This document shows positions 10,975 to 23,084 of a DNA stretch of 64,000 nt, one piece after another (the stretch's first letter is position 1; each line of letters starts with the position of its first letter). The translations under genes and the position numbers were made by a program. Below the pieces are notes generated by a model. It was not told the DNA's origin and did no database searches. It was given only the letters and a program-made list of their open reading frames with translations. Source of the stretch: Liolophura sinensis (lineage: Eukaryota > Mollusca > Polyplacophora > Chitonida > Chitonidae); assembly GCF_032854445.1 (NCBI RefSeq), contig NC_088301.1, forward strand, positions 12,894,281 to 12,958,280. Direction: 5' to 3'.

Positions 10975-11145
10975 GTACAGATTTTATTATCGACAATTTT
11001 TATAACAGCAACGTACACGATTTGAATACTGGTTTCACTCATTTGCCTAGAACATACCGTGTATCTTTCTAACATCATAAACAACTGCTTCTTTTTGTAT
11101 GATTCCGTCCTTGAGTGATTTCATACTTTATATACTTCCTTTGGT
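10975..11145 (+). mobile_element. Tail copy of the reverse-transcriptase element
   Basis: The order 'ttatcgacaatttttataac', 'tttgaatactggtttcactc', 'caactgcttctttttgtatg', 'cgtccttgagtgatttcata' matches 14220-14340 on the same strand. It is strongly diverged. Confidence 0.5.
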
Positions 11146-11190
11146 AGTTCATTGGTAGTTTGTGTTGAACGTTGTTCTGGGACAATGCTA

Positions 11191-11334
11191 GTGCGACACC
11201 AGAGAATTTTAGTACTTTATCCACGATATCATTAAATGTTGGTTCTGTCACATTTCGCTCTAACTATATTTTGTTATTACTTGCCAAGGAAGACAAATGC
11301 AAAACAGTCACTTTGATGTAGAGACGTAGAGGTT
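11191..11334 (-). repeat. Right arm of the long inverted repeat
   Basis: Reverse complement of 9854-10030. The spacer of about 1.16 kb holds the E-box minisatellite and a retroelement tail. Confidence 0.85.
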
Positions 11335-11599
11335 ATCTCCCCTTTGTTAGCATAATGCCCTGAACAAAGTTATGTGAGCCAAAAGTCATTTTAAAAAATA
11401 GGTGGCAAAAACGTGTTAACAGCCAATGCAAGTGTTATTCCTTTATCCGAGTGCCCTCTTTTAATCGATCATCATACAATGCATTTTCCGTGGGTTTCTC
11501 TCGGTTTCACCGGTTTCATTTGTTAAATTGGGTTCACAATGTGATTATTTTAATTGGTACAAAAATTACTAAACCAATCATCGACAACAGCACTAGATA

Positions 11600-11728
11600 A
11601 AGGAGCGGTGGAAATCCGTCCTGCCACAAGGAGGTACATTACATACACCCTAAGGATTCCTTTGTTGTCATATAACTGAAAAATTGTTGTGCACGACGTT
11701 AAACCCCAAGCACTCACTCACTCACTCT
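11600..11728 (+). mobile_element. SINE-like 3' end with CACT microsatellite tail
   Basis: Reads 'cctgccacaaggaggtacat', 'gttgtcatataactgaaaaa', 'ttgttgtgcacgacgttaaa' and ends 'ccccaagcactcactcactc'. The simple-repeat tail is typical of a 3' end primed from a short repeat. Confidence 0.65.
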
Positions 11729-12002
11729 TAGCGTCACATCCGATATTCATAGGCGACCCGTTTTCCGATGGACATCCAGAAATAATTAGAGATATCACTT
11801 CCAGTACAAGCCTTAACACTAGACTCCATACATTGAATTTACAATCACAAAACTGTTGTTTTAATTAACAAGAGACGCAGTCTACAGTTTTTAGCCATGT
11901 ACAAGTGAACACAAGTCATTTATTTATTACCAATCTCCTAGGATAAAACAAATCCCGACAACCAAGGAATCTGTGATGACGTAATCGATGTGACTTCAGC
12001 GT

Positions 12003-12190
12003 GCAAGCTGTGATGATACATCCGTTATGAGCTCACCGTGCAAGCTTTGATAGCAACCGATGTGACTTCACTGTGCAAACTGATGACACGGCCCATGTGG
12101 CTCCATCGTACAAACTGTGATGACACAACCGATGTAACTTCATCCAGCAGGCTGTGATGATACAGCCAATGTGACTTCATGGTACAAGGT
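12003..12190 (+). repeat. Minisatellite, ~36-bp unit, about 5 degenerate copies
   Basis: Unit near 'gtgcaagctgtgatgacaca' plus 'accgatgtgacttcac'. The same unit occurs about three times at 14450-14570. In both places it sits on the outer side of the retroelement tail, so it is probably part of that element's 3' region. Confidence 0.75.
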
Positions 12191-12370
12191 ACTATACCAA
12201 TACTAATGCTCATGTGACAACCAAGCGAGTTCTGAAGGATCCCACCGTGAGAACGGTACTTTTTGATCTGCAAAGAATATACGTTACTGTACCTGCGGAC
12301 GAAGCCTCTAAAAATATTATAATTTTCTGCAAGGATTAGTACTAACAGTTTTTGTGGAGGAGCACGTACT

Positions 12371-12561
12371 CTCTAAAAACTTGTGTGCACTAGTGGTACA
12401 CAGTGTTGTGGCAAATATGCATATCCTTCCACATAATTTTGTGTACCAGCAGTACACAAATTGTGTAATTCATGCCACACGTCCACAGTGACTTGTGTAC
12501 ATATATGTGTGTACCACCTGTCACTGTGTATGTGCAAATTTATACACCATTATTTTTAGAG
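12371..12561 (+). mobile_element. Candidate 191-bp MITE
   Basis: Ends CTCTAAAAA and TTTTTAGAG are perfect 9-bp inverted repeats, and a possible 3-bp duplication ACT flanks both sides (12368-12370, 12562-12564). The interior has several imperfect palindromes built on 'ttgtgtaccagcagtacaca'. No coding capacity. Family not assigned. Confidence 0.5.
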
Positions 12562-12806
12562 ACTACCGTTGTCCAGTTGGAAAAAATTTAAGGCGCCAAC
12601 TATATGTGGATACGTAAAAAATCTAACCATCTAGACGCTCTAATACACCTACAGGACATATCTACTTGGGATTTCTCTACTCTCTATACTACTATTCCTC
12701 ACACGGATTTAATACATCAAATTTCATCACTAATTTAATTCAACCGGTCACCGCTATGTTCAAGTCGGTGACAGCAAAGCCTTCTTCTCCACAACGTACA
12801 TGGGTC

Positions 12807-13396
12807 TATGCGTCGAAACAGATATTCGTATACCAGCCGTCAACCAATAAGGACGTTCCGGGTCAATGATCAAAAGGCCAATTCCCAAAACATAAATTAC
12901 CAAAGAACTAAGAAAGTATATAAAATACGACAATAAGATGGATTCGTACAAAGAGAAGCAGTCAACAGTTTTCAGTGATGTAGGAAAGACGCAAGGTATG
13001 TTCTAGGCAACTGAGTATTCAAATCTTATACCATGCTAGAATATAAGTTGTCGATAACAAAATATGTATCTGTTGCGCTTTGATTGAAACTGTTCATATA
13101 TCTAATCTATCTATCTGTTCATAGGCGATCTAATCCAACATGATGAATATCCAACCTCTAGCCCCGGGTTAAGCTGAATTAGACACAATCGTGAAGCAGA
13201 GCGCCACAGATTCTGAACACTGTCCATATTTACTTACAAGAGAATTGTACTCATTGTAAAACTTAAGAAACTTGGAGTGAAGGCGTTTGATGATAACTTG
13301 ACACACTAGTTTTTGCAGTAATAACTTGTGGCGTTGATTGAAATCGTCACGTAACACGCATGACCTAACAAATGCTACATGGCGAGATAAGTTCAT
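12807..13396 (-). mobile_element. Reverse-transcriptase element copy, coding tail plus 3' region
   Basis: A - strand frame (13396 down to 13169, no ATG needed) encodes the region after the polymerase core: SCVLRDDFNQRHKLLLQKL, then HSKFLKFYNEYNSLVSKYG. The non-coding tail extends to 12807. It faces a second copy (13430-14452) head to head. The polymerase core is missing from this copy. Confidence 0.75.
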
Positions 13397-13429
13397 GTCA
13401 TATGCAGGAACCCTTTGTCAAGTAAGGAT

Positions 13430-14452
13430 GATTTACAATGTCCAAATTGAAACTATCCCTCTTGTCGTACAGTCTGCAAGAGAGGAATCCGTTTTGGTCT
13501 TTGCATAAATATATAGGTCCAGATAAGATGTACCATCTGGAGAGTCTGTGGTTTCAAGCAACGTTCATTGAGTTACTTGAATTTCTCATTAATAAATCTA
13601 TGTGAAATTCGTGGAAGCCATATATCAACAGTGTATGGGTATTCCGATGGGTACAAGTTCTACCCCTTGTGGCCGACCTGTTCTCATATGAATACGACTA
13701 TATGTAGAAAACTATTAAGGAGTGATCTTCAGCAGGTTCACTAACGTTATATTGATGATCTATATTTACACAATCTATACATAGCAAAGGCTGTGAAAGT
13801 TATTTTCCCACCTTCGCGAGATTTAAAGGAAACTAGAGACTCTCAGATGGGACATCTTATCTGAAACGGTTTCCTGTCTCGCAGACTTCATGATAAGAGA
13901 GACGAAACTGTAAACTATCTGGACAGCAATATACCGAATTGTCCTGCACATGGCGTGTGCATATCTCGCCTTGTTAGATCCCGCGTTTTATGCGACGATT
14001 TCAATCAACGTCTCATGTTATTACTGCAAAAACTTGTGTGTCAAGGTTATTCCATCAAACACCGTCACTCCAAGTTTCTTAAGTGAGTATCATTCTCTTG
14101 TATGTACATATGGGCAATGATTGCGTCTAATTCAGCTTAATCCGGGGCCAGGGGCTGCCTATTTATTGTTCCGAATTAGATTGCCACGATGCACACATGA
14201 ACAGCTGCAATCAATTTTTTGTTATCGACAACTGATATTTTAGATTTGAATACTTATTCCACTCAGTTTTTCCCACACTGAAAACTGCTGACTGCTTCTC
14301 TTTGCATGATTGCGTCCTATTTTCGTACATATACTTTCTCAGTTCTTTTGTAATCTGTGTTTTACGTCGTTTTAAGAATTGGCCTTGTTACTATTGACCT
14401 GCGGCGTCCTTATTGGATGACGGCTGGTATACGAATGTGTGTTTCGAAGCAT
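13430..14452 (+). pseudogene. Degenerate reverse transcriptase, unclassified non-LTR/Penelope-like type
   Basis: Recognisable polymerase pieces are YVKFVEAIYQQCMGIPMGTS (around 13600-13660) and the catalytic YIDD box at 13748-13759 (RYIDDLYL). The downstream conserved region includes YLDSNIPNCPAHGVCISRL and DDFNQRLMLLLQKLVCQGY to about 14090. Frames change several times and stops intervene, so it is dead. The 3' region continues to about 14452 with a diverged match to the - strand copy. A GIPMGT...YIDD order plus this C-terminal block is common in invertebrate reverse-transcriptase proteins, but I cannot place the clade. No endonuclease domain is visible. Confidence 0.8.
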
Positions 14453-14570
14453 AGATTCACCGTGCAAGTTGTGATGACAATCGATGAGATTTCACGTCGC
14501 AAGATGTGATGACACAACCGATCTGACTTCACCGTGCAAGTTGTGATGACACTGTCGAAGTGAACAGACC
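14445..14570 (+). repeat. Short minisatellite next to the retroelement 3' end
   Basis: About three copies of the ~36-bp 'caccgtgcaagttgtgatga' unit, also found at 12003-12190. Confidence 0.65.
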
Positions 14571-14930
14571 GTGCAAAATATCGATTTGGAAGGCTGTTCG
14601 GCGTTTTGGGAAGGTCACTCCCATGCACATTTTCATAGGAAAAAAGTTGCCCAACAGCTGAATTCCAGTGCATTGTTTCGAGTAGAAATCCAAATGCAGA
14701 TTGACGAACAGGAGTTTTGGCGCCACAAATCAGTGGGCCATGATCTAGTGTTTAGAGGCGCCTGTTTATCAATCACCACGACACATCAGATGCGGGCCCA
14801 TACCGACCTTGGAAAAGGGATTTGTGAGGGCGACGGCGCTTGGATGGCGATTTGCTTAGGGTAACGTTCGTTAAAGACAACCTGTCTTCTACCGGTAGAT
14901 GCTGTGAATATCTGTACGTCAGTAGTGGTC
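14571..14930. other. Slightly GC-richer stretch, no supported gene
   Basis: An open frame (14571-14864, +) begins with GTG and lacks recognisable motifs or splice support. I do not call it a gene. Confidence 0.4.
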
Positions 14931-14934
14931 GGTC

Positions 14935-15035
14935 AGCAACTTGCCACAGGTTTATGTTTACCCTGGGTCTCAACCACAGATGAGACTGACCGCCATCGTA
15001 TCAGTGACATATTCTTGAACATGATGATACTCTGC
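14935..15035 (+). mobile_element. SINE 3' half, degenerate
   Basis: 'gcaacttgccacaggttt', 'gactgaccgccatcgtatca', 'gtgacatattcttgaacatg' follow the SINE body order. The tail diverges afterwards. Confidence 0.6.
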
Positions 15036-15059
15036 AAAAGTCATCTGTAGCCCTCCTTC

Positions 15060-17035
15060 AGTTATAACGCTTTACATCCATAGCTATGCGATACTCTTTG
15101 TTAATGCCTGTTATTAATAACTCAAAATTAATATAAAATAAGAGTCCTTCAGTCTGCAACCACACCTTCAATGTGGTGTAGAGATGTAATCGCATATTCA
15201 CATTTTCTGGTTTTTCTTTTCCACTTTTGCTCTAAAATGTCTGGTGGCTAACTTGGTGGGATAGCTTTCACTGGAGCATTTAAATACCTAAAGTCTTCCA
15301 CCAAATTGTTATGTGTTTGAACTATCATGACTAAATGTATTATTTTCTTATATTCAATCACTAAAAATTTCCCTGTATTTCAATTCCACATCAGATTTCC
15401 CTGGGTGTAAATCATGCGAGCATATGTCCGTTTTGTACTGATCGAACTATTGCTCAAGCTGTGCCAAACACCTCTACGTCATTTTCAGTAGACAGAATGA
15501 AATGCATTTTATCCAGTAACAATTAGTTCCTTCAATCTTCAGCACCATAACACCTTATCCATCCAGATTATACAGTGGGAAGGAAATTTCCAAGTGATGT
15601 TGACTCTATACAGATTTCAAGGTATCGTTTGATTGCATTAAAGATTTTGTTTGCTATTTTGCTTAAGAACAATAATGGTACACACAATTTAAGAACAAAG
15701 TATTAGTGGCCGCCATGTTCGTGTTATATTTGACCTCAGACCAATATTACTTTTCCATAAACAACGATGTTAGCACTTAGTGCTGCGTTTCAGCCCCAAT
15801 CATTCCGTGACCAACAAACATTGGGCATTACTTTCATATATTAAATTTACCTTCTAAATCTGGACTTTCCTATGCCATCAGCTGAAATGGGTACCTAGGA
15901 GCGTCAACGGAGTGTTACTAGCAGCCTCTTCACTACCTGTCTAAACTTTCATCAATAAATCTCATATACCTGCCCAAATTTCCATTATTTTCTTAGCAAG
16001 CAAGCATATATATTTCAAAATGACGAACTAACAGCGAAAATCTTTATACCCTACAATACCTTGCTATTCTTTCTATTTCAATTGCCTCCGTGCAGAAAAT
16101 TGTTGCTAAATAAATATGCACGCTGTAATTTATAGATTCATACATTGCGAATGTTTTATTTTGTCGGGAGAACGAGGATCTGGTGTTTTGGGGATTCTTC
16201 TGTTGGGAAATCTTCACCAAAAGATCACATAAACATCCCTGTTTCACACTGATTGCCATATTTGAACAGCGATTGATTGATTTGTTGAATAATTGGTGTT
16301 TTGTAAGGAAATTTATTTGCAGGAAATCAAGGATTGATAGAATGGTTGATTGATTCATTAGTGTTTAAGGCCGTACTCAAGAGTAATTATGATCAAAGAC
16401 TTAGAACGCTTCTTTATGATTCGCCAGTGGTCTTGGAGTGGTATATGAATTGACTTAACGATTAGATTTAATTTAACTCATTCCTGGGACAATTTAACAG
16501 TTGTCGTGCATTCACGCGGGTTATAGAAGCGTGAGAATTCAGAGAAAACCACAGGCCTTTAAAGTATAGGTGACCTGCTCTTCAATTGTACATATATATT
16601 ACATATTTTGACTTACATGGTGCATTCGAATTAAAGGTAAATGGTCGCGCTGGCCTGTATAAACTCGCATATAAGGACCAACGACCATGATTTTCGCCAC
16701 CAAGATACCAAGAACAGCCAAGACGGATGAATTTCGGGGAAATCCCAGTTGGTGGGCCAACAATACTGTTGCTCTGTGTCCTGAGTTATGTGGTGTGCAT
16801 ATTTTTGTGCTAAATTTTATGGGTGCACTCATCTAAATGTATTCAGGTACTTGTAGTGAAAGAACATCATCACATTAAAATGAAGAATGAAGAACATTCT
16901 AGTGAATCACCACAACAGACACAAGGGTAGTGAACACAAAGTCATCTGGGAAGATTGTCATAGACTGGCAACTAAATATGCTCTGTTTCCTCCCTTCTTA
17001 TTTCTTGCATTACTCAATCTCAAATTGTATGTGAA
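15060..17035. other. Gene-free stretch
   Basis: No supported gene. A small SINE-tail remnant on the - strand lies near 16340-16385 ('tgtttaaggccgtactcaag'). Confidence 0.5.
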
Positions 17036-17039
17036 TATA

Positions 17040-17205
17040 TATATGCTTAAGGTTTAACGTCATACTTAATAACACAAATTGTCAATGTATGTATATATTA
17101 TATATATGCTTGGGGTTTGGCGTCATAGTTAACACCAAAGTGTGTGTATGTATGTATGTATGTATGTATGTATGTATGTATGCATGCTTGGGGTTTTACT
17201 GTAAC
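17040..17205 (+). repeat. Three units of a SINE-tail-derived repeat with (TATG)n
   Basis: Repeats of 'atgcttggggttttacgtca' type separated by 'acacaaattgt' and TATG runs (pure (TATG)n around 17143-17182). The unit is the reverse complement of the 'cgttaaaccccaagcat' SINE tail joined to its CATA microsatellite. Confidence 0.75.
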
Positions 17206-17209
17206 ACAG

Positions 17210-18640
17210 CAAGGCAGAAGCCACTCTGTTTGAGGTGTTTTTGTAGCCTTTATTAGGAAAACACCTAAACAATAAAAAAAATCCAAAGGAAACATACATT
17301 AACTAGATTGGACGAAACATGCGGTCTGGTGTAGTTATTTACTACTTGTCTGCATGTTTGTGTATATGCAACATCTCTGTGTCCACCAATACACACACAT
17401 AATACACCCCCGTTCCAAGTCCATATAGGTAGATGCTATTTCTTACGTGTACGTATACATACATGGTTATTGATAACCTACTGCATATAACACTACTAAA
17501 CAAACCTTGGCTTGTGTGGATAGTCAGATGTAAATTCGGGTAGCAATTGCTTACAGTGCAAGTACAACTTTCGGATATTACGGATATTCCATGAATACAC
17601 CCGAATAAACACTTCTTCATCATATGACATCAAACACACCATATATCTACACCAAAGTAGCTGAATGGCAGTATATACTTCAGTAATTATAATGGTTACA
17701 GTGCTCATCCACAGTACTGCGTAAAGCCTATAATGTACACAGTAATGTCGCCTAAGAGGTAGACGCTCAATACCTACAAATAGCTTTATTACAAATACGC
17801 AATGATATTTACCTTAAAATCTGCCAAGGAATGATTCAAACTGTCAAGAGGTGTTCATATGGATGCATCGTACTTAACATACTGGGCCTGTGAACAAGTC
17901 TACTATCAGCTGCATACAACAACAACGCCATGTACATGTACGTATTTAACAAGATACAGACTATGAATAAATAATAAAAGAGAATTATCAGAACAAAACA
18001 TGAAGAAAATACAAAACTAACAATAAATGCTGACAAAAGGGAAATGGACGGAGAGTTTTCGTCCATAATTAAACCAATACTATATTGAGTCTAATATCAT
18101 TGACAGACCACATAGTTTGTGACTTGCGCAAGTATTACGCAAGGTACAGGTCACCGGGTGCAAGTGTAATGCACCCTGTCTGAGCACTGCAGCGGGCAAC
18201 AAGCAATTAGAAAACTATAAAAATCACAGGAGGTACTTCCTTCCAAACACCTCACGGGGTGTCGGCAATTATTAACAACTGCCAGTGAAACATGAGTTTC
18301 TGTACATAAAACCCATCGACATCTAAATTTATTTCACAAATCAAACCCGTGGGTAGCGTGCTGCAAAACTATAAGCGCACGTGTGCTGATCACAGTGTAC
18401 AATAACCAAATATGGAGCGATTACACTATCATTTAGAGCCGCAGATTAACAGATCTGGCTCATGCAATGCCTACTCACCGTGACAGCGGCTATAACAACC
18501 AGAAAACCCGACGTTTTCGGTTATGTTGCGACAGTGACCACGGACCACATGTTGTTCTTCCCGAGAAAATGGCTGCACCCCATGACGTTACATGACCCTG
18601 ACATTACCTTCCGCAAGGGAAATAACTCTGCTTGTCACAT
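17210..18640. other. Gene-free stretch
   Basis: Open frames on the - strand at 17342-17708 and 17836-18066 are hydrophobic or low-complexity and lack splice support. No repeat family was recognised. Confidence 0.45.
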
Positions 18641-19060
18641 TACGACATACTTAACAACACATACAATATGGTTTGTGTTTTACATCTATGTCTATGTATG
18701 CTTGGGGTTTTACGACATGCCTAACAACACAAATTGTCTGTGTATGTATATATGCTTGGAGTTTTACGACATGCTTAACAACACAAACTATGTATGTATA
18801 TATGCATGGGGTTTTACGACATGCTTAACAACACAAATTGTCTATGTATGTATATATGCTTGGAGTTTTACCTCACACTTAACAACACAAACTATGTATG
18901 TATGTATGTATGCATGTGTGTATGTATATATGCTGGACATTTTACGTCATACTTAACAACACCAAAGTGTGTGTAAGGATGTATGCTTGGGGTTTTACGT
19001 CATACTTATCAACACAAATCGTGTATGTATGTATGTAGGTACGTATGTATGTATGTATTA
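18640..19060 (+). repeat. Minisatellite built from a SINE tail plus TATG microsatellite
   Basis: About seven units, 50-55 bp apart where regular, of 'tatgcttggggttttacgac' + 'atgcttaacaacacaaattg' + 'tctatgtatgtata'. The long open frame across it is a repeat artefact. Confidence 0.88.
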
Positions 19061-19079
19061 TATATTGTAACGAGAAGCG

Positions 19080-20535
19080 ATCACTGCGTTGCCACGATAA
19101 AGACCAGCCACTTACGAACTGTTAACAGACAGTAGAACTAACTTTTGGTGACTTCTGAATATATTTGTTCGTGCTGAGTTCATTTGCTAAAACCTCCCCC
19201 GCCTATTGCAGATGGACAAGAAAGATCGATACTTTCGGCCGCCGGGCTAGATGATTTCCGCACTTAAACCTGGATTACTGGAATACACCAGGCTGAGCTA
19301 AATCGGCGGGAACAGGACGTTGAATTAGGGGACAGTTTAAGTGGCAAGTGCCCTCTAGAGCCCTCAGTCGGAAGACAAAAGCACATGTCGCGTCTACCAT
19401 TTTTCTCAAAGATTCTGACCAGTACACTGGGAGACACAGACAACTTTTGCGTCAGATTGCACTTTCGGTTTAATTCTACGCCGGGCCTGAACAGTATTCA
19501 AAGGGGAAAATAGTCGCGTTAAGGGGCTAAGGTCTTTTAAATAATGCCAATTCAGCCTTCTTGGAAGCGAAAGGTCAACTCATCAATACGGTATAAAGCA
19601 ACGTTCCCAAGCTCCTCTGTCCGTCAAAGCAAGACCATCCAAACTTGGGACAACTTGAATAGAAACGATCCCTGCAACAAGGAAATGCTTTAAGGCCGGT
19701 TGCACGCCCACGCCACATAAATACGTAGACCATTGTAGCCGAAACTCTGATCTGAATTGACAATTTCCAGCGATGTTTTCATATCGAGACCGTGCACAAT
19801 AGCCAGTAACACACACCCGGTCCAGCAGACGTACCGGATGCTTGTTAGTTGCTCAGATCTGCTTCCCTAAGCCAGCATTTGGGTAACCATGCTTCAAACA
19901 GCATCCAGACCACGGCGTGGGCGGCAACCCGGGCCATTCACTCTACCCTTTCAGAAGAAAAAAATATCAAAATATGTTTTCTAATTATATATCAGTCTAT
20001 AAAAGAGCTTATGAATTGAATTTCCTGGGACGATTACCGTTACATGAGCATATACGCTTTAGGCTGAACCATGGAGATTGCGGTGAAATTACAGGGCACG
20101 GCATGGCAATTATCAATCCGCCACAACAAATGGCGCTCTTAATTTAGAGACGGTGAGGCTAAATTAGTACCCAATCAATATCAGCACCGATACGATCGTT
20201 TATGGATGTCGGTGCAACATTGAACCTGGTAATCCGCACACCGGGCAAATACATCAACGCCCGGCCATCGATAGCATCACCAGTTCGACGGCTCATAACC
20301 AAACACAATCGAGACACAGTCGCTTAATTTATATTACATTGGCTGTGTTAATGACCACTTACTCAGAGCTCTCCGGAAGTGTGTGATCATAGATTATTTT
20401 CCGCAGAAAACAGTCGGCATTAACATTTCGGTATATGCATATGACGCCAATAGATTGACGTCAGATTAGAATGCAAATGGCGCTGTTCCTCTTTGACATT
20501 TACCTGGATAAGGAAAACATCCTAATAGATATTTG
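19080..20535. other. Gene-free, relatively CpG-rich stretch
   Basis: Composition from 19180 to 20330 is less AT-rich than the flanks. It holds overlapping open frames on both strands, none with ATG plus splice or family support. It could include a promoter or untranslated exon of an unseen gene. Confidence 0.35.
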
Positions 20536-20539
20536 CACG

Positions 20540-20790
20540 TAACCAAGAGCACACATCGTCATTATCACACATGAACAAGAGCACACCTCGTCATTATCAC
20601 ACATGAACAAGAGCGCACCTTGTCATTATCACACATGAACAAGAGCACACCTTGTCATTATCACACATGAACAAGAGCACACCTTGTCATCACACATGAA
20701 CAAAAGAACACCTTGTCATTATCACACATGAAGAAGAGCACTCCTTGTCATTATCACACATGAACAAGAGCACACATTATCATTATCACT
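20540..20790 (+). repeat. Minisatellite, 32-bp unit, about 8 copies
   Basis: Unit 'cacatgaacaagagcacacc' + 'ttgtcattatca', nearly perfect in the middle copies. One copy has lost the 'ttat' segment near 20690. Confidence 0.92.
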
Positions 20791-20794
20791 GAGA

Positions 20795-22255
20795 CAATCA
20801 TGAGTTCAAGTTGAGCGCAAGGTAGGCTGTTCGATTTATCCATAAAATAAAATGTCTGAAGTGCCAATGATCCGACTATGTTTTTTCTCCTTCTCCTATC
20901 GTATTTGTCGCGTATTAATGCCGAAATAAAATGTGTATATACTGACACTGGAAATGTCCTTGAACACTCGTATCAATTAGGTGTTGTTCTCAAGCTTCAA
21001 GCACAAGTTTAGTGATTCCAGTTTTGCGACATAACATGCATTGATTGCTTACATGGGATTGGTTAGTGCCGGTTTCACTGGAATGCCCTCTCCAGGAAGC
21101 TTCACAAACATAAACCACCCATCACCACCCATTTGTGACAATGCACTATAGCTGTTTGCGTTACATCAAGGTTTTGTTAAGCACAGTTCTGGGGGTTTAC
21201 GCGCCTACTTATTCTTCAGTATGGTAGAAGCGATTTTGCAATAAACCGCTTGCACCCTTCTTTTAAAGAAAAAATCTTAGATTTCTTCTTTTTTCTTGTT
21301 TTAAAAAATACGCCGTAATTACTAACTCTACATTGCGCTCACTCGAATTTTTTACTGTCATGTTAATATCATCCTACGTTAAGTGAATTCCCCATGTTAA
21401 AAGACAGGATGTCAACAGAATGACTCGTCGACCCCGTGACCGACTCATCGACCAACAGACATACATGCAGTGCGACTTGCAGAGCTGTTCGTCATATACA
21501 AAATTCCTGGGTTAGTTGTGAAGAACGGTAAGGATGTATGTTTCATGTAGACTGAAACTTGACGGATTGGTGATTTACGCCGTACTCAGGCCTAAACGAG
21601 TGCTGTGTACATTTTCACCTGCCAGTTACCGCACAGAAGCGGAGGTGAACGACAACACAATGCTCTTAACTATAGAAATAATCTAAGAAATATCATTATT
21701 GCTTTCTGGGCAGATAGTACTCTATAACCTCTATTAATTCTGAAATGTGTTCTGAACTTCATGGTGTGTAAGTGAAGCAGCAGCTGTTATATATGAGTGG
21801 GTCGCCGAAATAAAAGGAAAAAACTGTTCCCTGGTTTGAGTTTCGGTTCCATATTATGAAAGACACAAGTCGATTGAAGCGTAGCCATTTTCCCCCTGAT
21901 GTTTTGCATTATGAAGACCGTGAGTAAAACTTAGCCTCTTAACAAATGATTAATACTGTAACTGTGGACGGTAAGACTATTTATATGATTTAAATGATAC
22001 ACATCGATTTAAAATCTCTTTGATTCTGCAATAAATTTATGCACAGTGAGTACGGCGTAAAACACCAATCAAAATCTTTTCCTCACAGTTTTCCACTGCA
22101 TAACGTTTAAAGCACTTTTTTGTAATAAACGGGTTGCTTGTACGGAATTTACCTGTAATGTCTCAAAACAAACCATATTAACAATCATTCGCTGTGGTTG
22201 AATCCGTATTAGAATAAGGTTTATTGATCACAATCAGTAATGGTAGACTGTCGTT
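20795..22255. other. Gene-free stretch with two SINE-tail scraps
   Basis: SINE tails are visible near 21565-21590 (- strand, 'ttacgccgtactcagg') and 22048-22078 (+ strand, 'gagtacggcgtaaaacacca'). Nothing else supported. Confidence 0.5.
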
Positions 22256-22260
22256 ATAAC

Positions 22261-22273
22261 ACACAGACAGACA

Positions 22274-22314
<41 letters not shown>
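22261..22314 (+). repeat. (AC)n microsatellite
   Basis: An 'acacagacagacagacac' lead-in followed by an uninterrupted AC run. Confidence 0.95.
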
Positions 22315-22317
<3 letters not shown>

Positions 22318-22319
22318 AG

Positions 22320-23080
22320 GCCGATCTTAAGGACGACGCTTAAATAAAATGCCACTATCTTGGATGTTGTGGTTCTCCTTGGAATTTTCAAGTTTCAGTA
22401 TTTTCAGAATTCATCCAGCATTCGGCAAATTTATCAACATTCACGAAATTATAAAGACGGACTTTATGAATGGCAAGAGTTCGTCCACAATTAACGATGT
22501 GAGAGAAAAACAAAATGTACAATTAAAACCACTTATATCTGTTCCAAGTCAGCAAGGTAGTCTAAACACATACAGACGTCCCGTTGATTTCTGCTAAAAC
22601 AGGTAAGGAAATAACAAGTCGAGCTATTCACAATGAACTGCAGAGAAAAACACTATCCCGTGTTCTTCTAATTTAACAAGTCGTAGGCAGAGGACATCCG
22701 TTTATGTCTTGTAACAATATAATTATAAAAGTTATTTACATCAAAGTAAAGGCATTTTTTTTCTAAAAGGCCGGAAAGCTTGTGTCACTTTGTATTTTTA
22801 TGTATAAAATGTGATTTGTTTCTCATACAGACATGAATATGATTGGTTCAGATGACATTCATGAGATTGGAACAAAAACAATAAAACTGAGCTGGCAACA
22901 GATCTACAAACAACACAGAGTGAGCTTAAAATAGCCTGTCTTAAATAACGCCACGCAGCAAATGTCTGCTTTATAAGTGGAGTAAAATTATCAGAGCATT
23001 CTACGCCCACCACCACCCTCACCCCCACCCCCATTCCATCAGGGTTCTTTGAGAGCATCGTTGGGGAAGTAGGCATCAAG
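22320..23080. other. Gene-free stretch
   Basis: The open frame 22349-22597 begins with an ATG but lacks motifs or splice context. The - strand frame at 22798-23079 is partly a C-rich simple region. Neither is supported. Confidence 0.4.
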
Positions 23081-23084
23081 GGAC

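Noticed and set aside
18462-18956. 164-codon open frame
   Set aside because: It is the tandem SINE-tail/TATG array read in one frame. The peptide repeats the array and its latter part has no independent start.
20540-20790. CRISPR-like array
   Set aside because: The 32-bp units are contiguous without unique spacers, and the genome is eukaryotic.
22798-23079. 93-codon - strand frame with a GVGVRVVVGV stretch
   Set aside because: Driven by a CCACCACC/CCCCCAC simple region. No family or splice support.
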